36,075 nucleotides of DNA from Scopulibacillus darangshiensis (GTDB lineage: Bacteria; Bacillota; Bacilli; Bacillales; Sporolactobacillaceae). Position numbers and translations under genes: made by a program. A model generated the notes under the pieces. It had not been told where the DNA came from. It was given only the letters and a program-made list of their open reading frames with translations, and made no database searches. Location: contig NZ_SLXK01000041.1 of NCBI RefSeq assembly GCF_004341035.1, positions 1-36,075 on the forward strand, read 5' to 3'. Below, one piece after another: positions 24,166 to 32,605 of this stretch (positions are counted from its first letter, which is position 1; every line of letters starts with the position of its first letter).

Positions 24166-25431
24166 TTATTCCGCTGTTACACCGTATTTTTCTGCGAGGG
24201 CCTCCAATGCCTTCTCAAAACAACCAAGTGGTGCATGAACCGTACCAGCTCCGATTTGGCCAATGCCAGCCACCTTATGTGCGATACCTGTGTTAATGAT
24301 CGGTGTGATGCCTGTTTCGACGACTTTGCGGATATCAATGCCTAGGCATGCGCCTTGGAAATCCCAAGTTGGAATCGATAAGTTAGGATTATTGTCAATA
24401 CAAATCTCGCGCATTTCGTCGCTTGTTGCCACCGCATCACCGAATCCGCCGGTGCCGACGAATCGAACAACACCAGGAGCCGCAACCGTCGCCATGCCGC
24501 CGACGCCATATGCTTCCGTAATCGCGCTGTCACCCATATCAGGGCAAGCCTGATCTGAGCTGTAGCCGCTGAAATATAGACCATCAGGCGTGTTAACCGG
24601 TGCAGTGAACCACTGGTCACCTAATCCGCTGACTTTAATTCCGAATTCATAACCGTTACGGGAAAGAGCGGTAATAACGCTTCCTTCCTCAATTGTTCTT
24701 GCCGAGTCCATTGTTACTTTAGATGTTGCCATCATAATATTTAAGAAAAATTGGTCTGTATCAGCCAAGAATTTCGTTACCTCTTGCAATGCCTTTTCCT
24801 CGAGATCCGCGGTCAGAAGATAAGGGACAATTTCTTTCATGAAAAGGACGGATCCTGCAATATTTCTTTGGTGGAATTCATCGCCCATTGTGATCGCCTT
24901 TGAAACGATAACGTTGACATTAAGACCACCGTCAATTTGTTTGAGTGCTTTGGAAAGAGCCGGTCCTAAGACATCCTTCATCCAATTCAAACGATTGATG
25001 ACTTCTTCGCCGTATGCGCCAAATCGCAGCACTTTGCCGATTCCTTCATTTAAATTGCAATATGCCCGCTTTCCATCAACTTTATTTTCAACAACAAGGA
25101 CAGGCATGTTTGCCGAGGTAATGCCGCCCATAGGGCCGACTGCGTCCACTGAGTGGCAAGGCATAAATGTGACTTCCCCGCTCTCAAGCATTTTCTTTGC
25201 GTCTTCTTCCGTTTCCGCCCAGCCTTCGAAGAGAGTTGCACCGATGCATGAGCCTTGCATTGGGTTTGTCATGTTTTCCCATTTCAAAGACGGCCCTGAA
25301 TGCAATAATGCTTTTCCGTTCAACTCAGGAATGACCTCTTTTGCCGGAACAACATCTAACAGAAAAGGCTGTGCCTCAACAATTTTTTGGATAACCGCAC
25401 GATTCGCTTCATCTATAGATTGATAGTTCAT
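24166..25431 (-). CDS. allG: DUF1116 protein, oxamate carbamoyltransferase subunit AllG
   Basis: A 421-residue DUF1116 protein of the YlbE/AllG type. Recognisable stretches are MQGSCIGATLFEGWAETEEDA, GPMGGITSANMPVLVVENK and the C-terminal GIGQIGAGTVHAPLGCFEKAL. Full length for the family. It begins 28 nt after fdrA with AGGAGG and abuts allH. Its position between fdrA and allH is the same as in E. coli, where these genes supply oxamate carbamoyltransferase activity. No membrane segments. Confidence 0.87.
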   Translation of the reverse strand: MNYQSIDEANRAVIQKIVEAQPFLLDVVPAKEVIPELNGKALLHSGPSLKWENMTNPMQGSCIGATLFEGWAETEEDAKKMLESGEVTFMPCHSVDAVGPMGGITSANMPVLVVENKVDGKRAYCNLNEGIGKVLRFGAYGEEVINRLNWMKDVLGPALSKALKQIDGGLNVNVIVSKAITMGDEFHQRNIAGSVLFMKEIVPYLLTADLEEKALQEVTKFLADTDQFFLNIMMATSKVTMDSARTIEEGSVITALSRNGYEFGIKVSGLGDQWFTAPVNTPDGLYFSGYSSDQACPDMGDSAITEAYGVGGMATVAAPGVVRFVGTGGFGDAVATSDEMREICIDNNPNLSIPTWDFQGACLGIDIRKVVETGITPIINTGIAHKVAGIGQIGAGTVHAPLGCFEKALEALAEKYGVTAE

Positions 25432-25459
25432 AGAAAATTCCTCCTCATTCGTTTGTTCT

Positions 25460-27196
25460 TTATTTTAATTTCTCAAGGATCTTAGCCAAGCGTTTGTTGC
25501 CGCCTGCAATTGGCGCCCATTGATATTGAACAACTTCCCCGCCATTTTCCCTGATTGTTTCAGCGAAGCCTTTTAGGCCGATATTGATGACACGCGGCTT
25601 ATCTGAAATAAGTTCTTTTACAGCGTCTGTTCCGTTTGCAGCTTGATTGCTGTTTGCCTGTTCGAATGGCTCGGTTGAATCCAAATAGCTTATAATGCCA
25701 ACTGCAAGACGTGTGGCTTGGGCGTTGCTTGCTGCCACGACAGCACCTGCATCTTCAAGCTTTTTGACCTGTTCCTCATATACTTGAGGGTCACCTTCAG
25801 TGCCTGTTACTGAAGCAATGAAGACGATATCTCTGTTGTCTGCCTCAGCTTGGTCTTTTGCTTCTTTAATAACCGGCGCAAAAACACCTGCCATATCTTC
25901 GTGGCCGCCATAGCCAACAACATTATCAAGTAAAATGACCGCTGTTTCTGGATTGTTCGCAGCCTTTTTGACCATTTCAACACGTAAAGCGGGATCAATC
26001 ATTGGGTGGGCGCGGCCTTGTGTATAAGCATCATCACCTAAGTCAATGATCTCGGTTCCGCCGTGCTCAAGCATCTTGCCATCAGGATGTTCAGCAGACG
26101 GGTCAATATTAAATGCATCTTCAACGATCATCGCTGCTTCCAAGGCCAGCGTTCCGCCGCAATAATACCCTTTAATAAAACGTTGCTCAGGGTTTGTTTT
26201 CATTTTTCTGAAGCCGTCATTTTCGCTTATAAGCTGGTCAAGGTCAGCATCCCTGCTTCCGGCAAATTCTAGGGCTTTTAATGCTGTTTCTTCAAGAGTC
26301 CATGCATAGTGGACATTATCATCGTCTTCGCGAGGTTTTTCACCCATGAAGACTGCCACAACCGGTTTGCCAAGCGTTTTAAATACCTCTACAACTTTAT
26401 CGCGGACTTCAGGTGCGGGCGGCTTTGAAACAAAAACAATGACTTCTGTTGCAGGATCTTCAGCAAGAACCTCAAGCCCTTTAATTGCTGTAATGGCTCC
26501 GACATCGGCAGATAAATCACGGCCGCCTGTGCCAATCGCTTGTGAAATGCCTCCGCCCTTCCTTGCGATGATGGTAGTGATTTCTTGAATACCCGTACCT
26601 GATGCGCCAACGACACCGATATTGCCCTTTTCCACCACATTGGCAAATGCGATTGGAACTTCATGCAGGATGCCTGTACCACAGTCAGGGCCCATCACGA
26701 TCAGCCCCTTTTCTTGGGCTTTCCGTTTTAATTGGACTTCATCATCTAAAGGGACGTTATCACTGAACAAGAAGACATTAAGATTCCGGTCAAGCGCTTT
26801 ATTGGCTTCGGAAGCGGCATGTTCACCAGCGATGGAAATAACAGCTAAATTGGCGTTCGATAATTTGTTTTGAGCCATTTCCCATGTCCTTGTAATGGGT
26901 ATCATACTCTGTTTTGACTGTGTTGATTGGTTGCTGACAAAGTCATCAACACCTTCCACGACCTGGTCAACAACGCTTTCACTATCGGTGTCAACAACGA
27001 TGCAAAGGTCATTGGGGCTTGCATCATCCAATTGTTCAGTATAAAGCCCTGAGTTTTTAAAGATATCTATATTTGCAGGTGTTCCCATCATGACGGATAC
27101 TTGATCGACACCTTCTGTTGACGACAAGTGATTAGTTAAAAGCATCAGGTTTACTGAGTCCTGATACATATTCTTTTTGATCACTGTATAAAGCAC
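25460..27196 (-). CDS. allF: FdrA-family protein, oxamate carbamoyltransferase subunit AllF
   Basis: A 578-residue FdrA protein with a succinyl-CoA synthetase alpha-like architecture: nucleotide-binding GNIGVVGASGTGIQEITTI at about 200, then a ligase-like region with DLGDDAYTQGRAHPMIDP and the terminal YQWAPIAGGNKRLAKILEKL, which closely matches the end of E. coli FdrA. The GTG at 27196 is preferred because GGGAG lies about 8 nt upstream and the product then starts YTVIKKNMYQDSVNLML, as in E. coli FdrA; the frame reaches a TTG at 27211. Named fdrA in E. coli and later allF. It follows allC after about 95 nt. Confidence 0.88.
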   Translation of the reverse strand: MLYTVIKKNMYQDSVNLMLLTNHLSSTEGVDQVSVMMGTPANIDIFKNSGLYTEQLDDASPNDLCIVVDTDSESVVDQVVEGVDDFVSNQSTQSKQSMIPITRTWEMAQNKLSNANLAVISIAGEHAASEANKALDRNLNVFLFSDNVPLDDEVQLKRKAQEKGLIVMGPDCGTGILHEVPIAFANVVEKGNIGVVGASGTGIQEITTIIARKGGGISQAIGTGGRDLSADVGAITAIKGLEVLAEDPATEVIVFVSKPPAPEVRDKVVEVFKTLGKPVVAVFMGEKPREDDDNVHYAWTLEETALKALEFAGSRDADLDQLISENDGFRKMKTNPEQRFIKGYYCGGTLALEAAMIVEDAFNIDPSAEHPDGKMLEHGGTEIIDLGDDAYTQGRAHPMIDPALRVEMVKKAANNPETAVILLDNVVGYGGHEDMAGVFAPVIKEAKDQAEADNRDIVFIASVTGTEGDPQVYEEQVKKLEDAGAVVAASNAQATRLAVGIISYLDSTEPFEQANSNQAANGTDAVKELISDKPRVINIGLKGFAETIRENGGEVVQYQWAPIAGGNKRLAKILEKLK

Positions 27197-27290
27197 ATTC
27201 TTCACTCCCAAATCGTTATTGTCTGTGCCCGCTGCAGGCTTCCCAAACCCTACTAGTCTTGCACTGGCAGGGTTTTATCTATCATTTATA

Positions 27291-28547
27291 TTAAATTTCC
27301 TCCACGGAATAACCTAATTTATAAAGCGCACCGATAAGCGCTTTAACACCCTCTGCTAAATCTTCCGGTTCTGTATATTCGGCCGGATTATGACTGATAC
27401 CGTCGTGGCTTGGAACGAATATCATAGCTGTTGGCACAACTTGAGCAAAGTTTTGTGAATCGTGACCGGCTCCACTGTGCATCAATTTGTAATTTAATTT
27501 GTTTTCATCACACTGTTTTTGTATGACTTCTACAACCTTTTCACTCATTGGCACAGGGTCAGCATCCATCCACATATCAATATCGATGTCAACGTCGATT
27601 TTCTCTGCAATCTTACGCATTTTTTCAGATGCGTCATCTGCAAATTTTTCAAGTGCTGCCTTTTCCGTGTGTCTGATATCCAGTGTGAAAATGGCCTTTC
27701 CAGGAACAACATTGACTGTATTTGGCTCAAGAATCATTTTGCCGACAGTCGCGACCAACGGATCTCCGTAAGCCAGCGCCATATCATTGATTTCGTGAAT
27801 CATGCGGCACGCAGCGTTCATTGCGTCCTTTCGATAACCCATCGGCGTGGTACCGGCATGATTTGCTTGCCCATTGATTTCAATGGTAAAGCGTTTTTGG
27901 CCGACAATACTTTGTACAATACCAATTGGGATCTGCTCTTTTTCCAAAACATTGCCTTGTTCAACATGAAGCTCAATAAAGGCCTTTAAATCGTCCGCAA
28001 CCTTTTCAGGGTCTTTTTTGTAATCAAAGCCGGCTTTGTGCATCGCCTCTTCAAAAGGGACGCCTTCAAAGTCCTTGATCCCGCTTACATCTTTGGATTT
28101 CGCCTTGCCTACAATGTTATTTGACCCCCAAAACGAGTAAGGAAAGCGGCTTCCTTCTTCCTCCGCCATTGAAACGACTTCAATATTTCTCAAGGGCTCG
28201 CCATATTTCTCCTTTAAATACTTAATAGCGATAAATCCGGCGATAATACCGTATTGACCATCGTATAATCCGCCGTTTTTGACGGTATCAACGTGTGACC
28301 CTGTCAGAATCGTCTCATCCTTGACCTTAGTACCTTCCAATCTTCCAAACAAATTCCCAACCTCATCTGTTCTCACAGTTAAGCCGGCGTCCTTAAATAA
28401 TTGAGCCAGTGACTCTTGAGCTTGGGTCCATTCATCAGTGTAAAGAAGCCTGGATACGCCGCCTTTTGGATCTTTTCCAAAGCTGCCTAACCATTTAAGC
28501 TTCTCAACAACTTCTTCCTCAATATTAAAATCACTCTTGTTTCCCAT
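27291..28547 (-). CDS. allC: Allantoate amidohydrolase
   Basis: A 418-residue M20-family amidohydrolase of the AllC/PucF type. Metal-binding motifs are TGSHVDTVKNGGLYDGQYG, MAEEEGSRF, ELHVEQG and SGAGHDSQNFA; the dimerisation insert has GQANHAGTTPMGYRKDA. It hydrolyses allantoate to (S)-ureidoglycine, CO2 and ammonia. The close relatives beta-ureidopropionase and N-carbamoyl-L-amino-acid hydrolase share these motifs, so the assignment rests partly on context. It is the first gene of the allC-F-G-H-K unit, with AAAGGAG before the ATG and the shared ATGACT promoter about 145 nt upstream. Confidence 0.9.
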   Translation of the reverse strand: MGNKSDFNIEEEVVEKLKWLGSFGKDPKGGVSRLLYTDEWTQAQESLAQLFKDAGLTVRTDEVGNLFGRLEGTKVKDETILTGSHVDTVKNGGLYDGQYGIIAGFIAIKYLKEKYGEPLRNIEVVSMAEEEGSRFPYSFWGSNNIVGKAKSKDVSGIKDFEGVPFEEAMHKAGFDYKKDPEKVADDLKAFIELHVEQGNVLEKEQIPIGIVQSIVGQKRFTIEINGQANHAGTTPMGYRKDAMNAACRMIHEINDMALAYGDPLVATVGKMILEPNTVNVVPGKAIFTLDIRHTEKAALEKFADDASEKMRKIAEKIDVDIDIDMWMDADPVPMSEKVVEVIQKQCDENKLNYKLMHSGAGHDSQNFAQVVPTAMIFVPSHDGISHNPAEYTEPEDLAEGVKALIGALYKLGYSVEEI

Positions 28548-28601
28548 GCCTGCTTCTCCTTTCGTGCTTGCTTTACGTTATTCAACAATTCAATTATTTA
28601 A

Positions 28602-28631
28602 TATTTATTGCCATTTATAAGTTGTTTTCAA
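28602..28631 (-). promoter_or_regulatory. Alternative allC promoter
   Basis: On the minus strand TTGAAA (28631-28626) and TAAATA (28607-28602) with an 18-nt spacer, about 55-85 nt before the allC start. A weaker alternative to the ATGACT promoter further up. Confidence 0.25.
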
Positions 28632-28667
28632 CCGCTCTTATTGTTACTCCTAACATCTTCAATTATC

Positions 28668-28702
28668 AGTTTAATCCTTGAACATCTTAAAGTCATTGTT
28701 CA
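28668..28702 (-). promoter_or_regulatory. Candidate allC promoter with shared -35 motif
   Basis: On the minus strand ATGACT (28696-28691), 17 nt, TAAACT (28673-28668). The -35 lies in GAACAATGACTTT, which agrees with the pucG site (AAACAATGACTTC) over most of its length. It lies between the divergent allC and third pucR genes and could affect both. Confidence 0.5.
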
Positions 28703-28792
28703 CTTTAGATGAAATTACCTTTGCTTTTTATGCATCATTAACATAGAATAGACGTTGGATTTGAAATTTTATAAAATTCGGGGAGTTTTTAT

Positions 28793-30430
28793 ATGAAAAC
28801 CGTTAATGATTTATTCATATTAGATATCATGAAGGCATGCAAAATCCTCGCCGGTCATCGCGGTCTTGAACGAACCGTTCAATTCGTCAATATTTTGGAT
28901 ACACCTGATGCTAAGTCTTTTTTAAAAAGGGACCATATGCTCCTGACAACGGGCTACGCATTTAAGGATGATACCCGCGGCTTTTGCGAGCTTATTCGGG
29001 AAATGAATAATAACTCCTGTGCAGGTATTGTGATTAAACTGCATCGTTTCCATAAAGTGCTGCCTGAAGAAGTGAAAGTGCTTGCAGATGATCTCTCGCT
29101 GCCAATCATTGAATTACCTCTTGAATTTACCTTAGGTGAAGTCTCACAGCATATTTTAAATTACCTAAATAACGATAAAGCCGAAGAGTTGTTTTACGCC
29201 ATTCATATCCATCAAAAGTTTTCGGAAATGATGGTGAAAGAATATAGTTTAGGGTCACTCGTTGAACAGCTCGGCCATTTTTTAAAAAGGCCCTCTCTTT
29301 TGTTAAATCAACGCGGTGAGACCTTGGCACTTTCCCATGATTTCCAAAAAGACTCAATGAACGAGTTAAAAAACATGATTTTAGACCTCATAAACGATCA
29401 TAAAGAAGATGCACGCAATGGCGCGTCATTTGACATTGTTAATGATCAAAACGAGCCGGTTCAATCCATCACTACCTTTCCAGTCGTAACCAAGCACCAA
29501 ACGTCCAGTATTTTGGTCATCGTCGATGCTCATACGCTGCCTTATCCGGCTTCAAAATTGGCGATTGAACAAGCGTCAAACGTGATCTCATTTACATTAA
29601 TTAAACAACAGGCGATTGAAGAAAATGCCAAGCAATTTAAAAATAACTTTTTTGCGGATTTGATTGATGAAAGAATAACCTCTGAAGATGAAATCTTAAG
29701 CATTGGAAAACATTACGGACTGGAAAAACAAAAGCATTATATCTGCGCCGTTTGCCAATTAGATGCGGAGAATTTCAGAAAAGATCATGATAATAAAATC
29801 CAGGAAGAAACAATAGGGAAGCTGCACAATTTGGTTTATGATTTTGTTGAAGACGAGCTGGCACAAACAAACATAAAAGGCATCTTATTTACAAAGGAAA
29901 AATATTATGTGATGCTCTTTCAATTTCTGGATTATAACCCGGTAGATAAGAATGAGATCTCGGCCTTTTTTAGAAATGTACAGACGGAGTCACCAGAACA
30001 GGTATCATTCGGTGTCAGCAGCCCCGTTCAATCGATTAAGGATATACCGACAGCCTACCGTGAGGCGATTGAAACCATTAAGCACGGTTATGAATTAAAT
30101 AAAGAACCATTTATTCAGTATTATAAAATAAAGGAGTTTACCGAACTCTTACAGATGATCCCAAAGAAACATTTAAAGGAATTCTGTCATAACACTCTCA
30201 ACGAATTAGCGAACGCATCATTAAAGGAAGATATCGAGCTGTTAAAGACACTGGAAGTTTTCCTTAATTGCCAAGGGGAAATATCGGAGACATCAAGAAA
30301 AATGTATATTCACCGCAACACGGTCAAATATCGAATCAATAAATGTGAACAAATGACAAAGTGTTCTTTGGATGACCCCGAAGATACGCTGCGTCTCAGG
30401 GTGGCACTTTTAGCCATGTCACTATTGTAA
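28793..30430 (+). CDS. pucR: PucR-family transcriptional regulator 3 (long form, PucR-like)
   Basis: A 545-residue regulator, close in size to B. subtilis PucR (about 530). Residues about 1-125 are the PucR domain (CKILAGHRGLERTVQFVNILDTPDA, LLTTGYAFKDD). About 150-280 is an additional sensor-like region. About 285-430 resembles the CdaR GGDEF-like domain. The C terminus has the PucR HTH with the canonical YIHRNTVKYRINKCEQM. A GGGGAG site lies 7 nt before the ATG. It is divergent from allC with the ATGACT site in between. By size and position it is the best candidate for the main allantoin-responsive activator, while regulators 1 and 2 are shorter paralogues. Confidence 0.85.
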   Translation: MKTVNDLFILDIMKACKILAGHRGLERTVQFVNILDTPDAKSFLKRDHMLLTTGYAFKDDTRGFCELIREMNNNSCAGIVIKLHRFHKVLPEEVKVLADDLSLPIIELPLEFTLGEVSQHILNYLNNDKAEELFYAIHIHQKFSEMMVKEYSLGSLVEQLGHFLKRPSLLLNQRGETLALSHDFQKDSMNELKNMILDLINDHKEDARNGASFDIVNDQNEPVQSITTFPVVTKHQTSSILVIVDAHTLPYPASKLAIEQASNVISFTLIKQQAIEENAKQFKNNFFADLIDERITSEDEILSIGKHYGLEKQKHYICAVCQLDAENFRKDHDNKIQEETIGKLHNLVYDFVEDELAQTNIKGILFTKEKYYVMLFQFLDYNPVDKNEISAFFRNVQTESPEQVSFGVSSPVQSIKDIPTAYREAIETIKHGYELNKEPFIQYYKIKEFTELLQMIPKKHLKEFCHNTLNELANASLKEDIELLKTLEVFLNCQGEISETSRKMYIHRNTVKYRINKCEQMTKCSLDDPEDTLRLRVALLAMSLL

Positions 30431-30461
30431 ACAAGGGGCCGTGTTCCGGCCCCTTGTTTTT
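30429..30461. terminator. Bidirectional terminator between pucR and allB
   Basis: Perfect 10-bp stem acaaggggcc / ggccccttgt with a 7-nt loop, flanked by A and T runs, between the convergent pucR and allB stops. Confidence 0.92.
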
Positions 30462-30464
30462 GTA

Positions 30465-31835
30465 TTATTCAGCTGTTTTATTGTTGGCTCTGAGCAGCTT
30501 ACCAACAGGTTCACCTACGATACCTTCATTGATATCATAGACCTTATGGCCGCGAACGAATGTTTTGGTAATACGGCAGTCAATTTTTCTGCCTGTATAA
30601 GCACTAAATTTATTTTTGTAATATAAATCCTCATCTTTTAACACATAAGATTGATTTGGATCTAACAGGATGATATCGGCATCCTTGGAAACGGCAATTT
30701 CACCTTTATTAGGGATGTTGAAGCGCTCGGCCGGTGTATACGCAATCGAATTAACAAATTGGTGAACTGGCATATGCCGTTGTTTTACCGCTAAGTCAAA
30801 CATTAGATCAACGTTATTTTGTGCGCCTGAAATGCCGCCCCATGCATCAAAGACCCCGCCTTCTTTTAAATCCGGCGTACACGGTGAATGATCCGATGTC
30901 AAATGGTCAACTTTGCCGTCAAGGTAGGCTTGCCACAGTTTTTCTTGATCTTTTGCTTTACGCAAAGGCGGTGAACACTTCGCTTTAGGGCCAATTTCTT
31001 CAAATTGCTCAGCACTGATCGCAAAGTAGTGAGGGCAAGATTCAAATGTGATATCGACACCTTCTGATTGGGCTTTTAGAATCGTCTCAACACCCTCAGC
31101 CGAACTGACATGTACAATATGTACGCGGCAGCCCGTATCTTTAGAAAATAAAATAACCCGTTGAATCGCCTCAACTTCCGTGACAATCGGCCGTGATTCA
31201 ACATAGTCGATCGCGGTTGTTTTGCCTTCTCTTACTTTTTCTTCACCCAGACGGTCTGTAATGGAGGCATTTTCAGAATGAATGCACAGCATTTGACCTA
31301 ACTCAGCAAGGCGCTGCATCCCTTTGTATAATGTATAGTCGTCGACATTTTCAAAATCCCCGGGGATACCAGACCCGCATGTTGCCGCGAAACATTTAAA
31401 GGCGAAAACGCCTTCATTTGCCATATCCTCTAAATCGTCCAAATTTCCCGGAACGAGCCCGCCGTAAAGGGCATAATCCACGTAGTTTTGATTTTTTGCT
31501 GCTTCAATTTTTATATCCAGGGCTTCTTTGTTCGTTGTTGCCGGAATAGTGTTTAACGGCATTTCAACATAGCATGTTGTTCCCCCTGCCGCTAGCGCTT
31601 GAGACCCTGTCTTATAGCCTTCCCATTCGGTCCTGCCGGGTTCGCTTATGTGGACATGGGTATCAACCATACCAGGCATCACATATTGGCCGGAAGCATT
31701 AACCACTTCGTTTGCTTCACCATCCAAATGTTCAGCAATGCAAGCAATTTTTTCATCTTTCAATGCGATATCTACTTTCCGGACGCCGTCGCGAAAGACA
31801 ACATCTCCACCTTTTATGATCACATCATAACGCAT
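30465..31835 (-). CDS. allB: Allantoinase
   Basis: A 456-residue cyclic amidohydrolase, full length for AllB/PucH. Metal ligands lie in VDTHVHISEPGRTEWEGY, the carbamylated Lys region AFKCFAA, CIHSEN, HIVHVSS and LTSDHSPCTPDLK; the last motif is typical of allantoinase rather than dihydroorotase or hydantoinase. It opens allantoin to allantoate in the cytoplasm. A GGAGGGA site precedes the ATG. It lies directly downstream of the remnant of an allantoin permease on the same strand, suggesting a former permease-allB operon. Confidence 0.94.
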   Translation of the reverse strand: MRYDVIIKGGDVVFRDGVRKVDIALKDEKIACIAEHLDGEANEVVNASGQYVMPGMVDTHVHISEPGRTEWEGYKTGSQALAAGGTTCYVEMPLNTIPATTNKEALDIKIEAAKNQNYVDYALYGGLVPGNLDDLEDMANEGVFAFKCFAATCGSGIPGDFENVDDYTLYKGMQRLAELGQMLCIHSENASITDRLGEEKVREGKTTAIDYVESRPIVTEVEAIQRVILFSKDTGCRVHIVHVSSAEGVETILKAQSEGVDITFESCPHYFAISAEQFEEIGPKAKCSPPLRKAKDQEKLWQAYLDGKVDHLTSDHSPCTPDLKEGGVFDAWGGISGAQNNVDLMFDLAVKQRHMPVHQFVNSIAYTPAERFNIPNKGEIAVSKDADIILLDPNQSYVLKDEDLYYKNKFSAYTGRKIDCRITKTFVRGHKVYDINEGIVGEPVGKLLRANNKTAE

Positions 31836-31891
31836 AAAAAAGCTCCCTCCATTTTAAAATTTTTATATAAAAATGTTCAAAGACAAGCATG

Positions 31892-32191
31892 TCAATGTAA
31901 CATTCTTTGTCTTTCCATTCCCGATTGCTCCTCTTGTTCGCAAGCATCACCTTTTTCTATCCGGACTTGTTTTGGTGCAAAAATGAGATACAGCCCAAAG
32001 GCTGATACTGTTCCGACAAACCACGATATTTGATAGAGAGGATTTAATACGTCAACAAATTCCCCAATCAATGCGATGAATGCTTCAATGAAAGTTATAA
32101 CAATCGCTGATATATTAAAACCATTGCCAAAGTAATATCCCTTAGGATTGTAAAGCTTGTTCAAGTCGATTTGCTGTTTGCGAAGGATATA
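31892..32191 (-). pseudogene. C-terminal remnant of a PucI/AllP-type allantoin permease
   Basis: The minus strand encodes about 99 codons matching only the extreme C terminus of NCS1 allantoin permeases. It begins abruptly with YILRKQQIDLNKLYNPKG, continues NGFNISAIVI and ends with the family-diagnostic LYQISWFVG. The first homologous codon (TAT, 32191-32189) is directly preceded by an in-frame TAA, so roughly 400 upstream codons have been lost. There is a possible TTG start at 32164 but a stand-alone protein is unlikely. It is distinct from the intact NCS1 gene on the other strand, which lacks the SWFVG end. Confidence 0.85.
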
Positions 32192-32308
32192 TTAATGGGT
32201 TATTTACATTTTAATTCACAAAATAGCCAAATACATTGGACAAAACAAACAAAGTTTTATATAAAAATTATTCAAATTAAGGGAAGAAATCATCCATTTT
32301 ATAATAAA

Positions 32309-32326
32309 TGCACAACAAATTGTGCA
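32309..32326. promoter_or_regulatory. Perfect inverted repeat TGCACAA-N4-TTGTGCA
   Basis: Seven-nt arms with a caaa spacer, about 280 nt upstream of the NCS1 permease in a 414-nt AT-rich gap (32192-32605). Possible operator; regulator unknown. The same gap also carries a cre-like site and a short leader frame. Confidence 0.35.
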
Positions 32327-32469
32327 ATATAAATAAGCCCTTCTTTGTCACAACCAAACAACATCATGTTCAAATAGCATAATGCCAATTTTAAATTTAT
32401 GCATAACAGCTAATTGCCGTCCGTCTATTTCATCTACTCTGACTAATGCTATTTTGGGAATAATTAAAC

Positions 32470-32491
32470 TATAATAGTGAAAACGTTTTCT
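32470..32491 (+). promoter_or_regulatory. TATAAT -10 box overlapped downstream by a cre-like site
   Basis: TATAAT (32470-32475) is followed by TGAAAACGTTTTCT (32478-32491), which fits the CcpA cre consensus TGWAANCGNTNWCA except for the last base and has a 12-bp perfect palindrome. A cre at the transcription start would block initiation, implying glucose repression of the permease. I see no good -35 at the right distance. Confidence 0.55.
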
Positions 32492-32526
32492 TAAGTAAAA
32501 ATGACTTTAATTAAGGGGGGCCTTTT

Positions 32527-32544
32527 ATGCAAAAAGGGATCTAA
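32527..32544 (+). CDS. Possible five-codon leader frame before the NCS1 permease
   Basis: AAGGGGGG (32513-32520) stands 6 nt before ATG CAA AAA GGG ATC TAA, giving MQKGI. The frame ends 61 nt before the permease start. The ribosome site is better than that of the permease itself. It may be a translated leader or chance. Confidence 0.25.
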   Translation: MQKGI

Positions 32545-32605
32545 GACCTATTTGCAAACAACGCATGATCAGGGGTGTGGAAAATAAGGGAAAAAGAGGT
32601 GTGAA

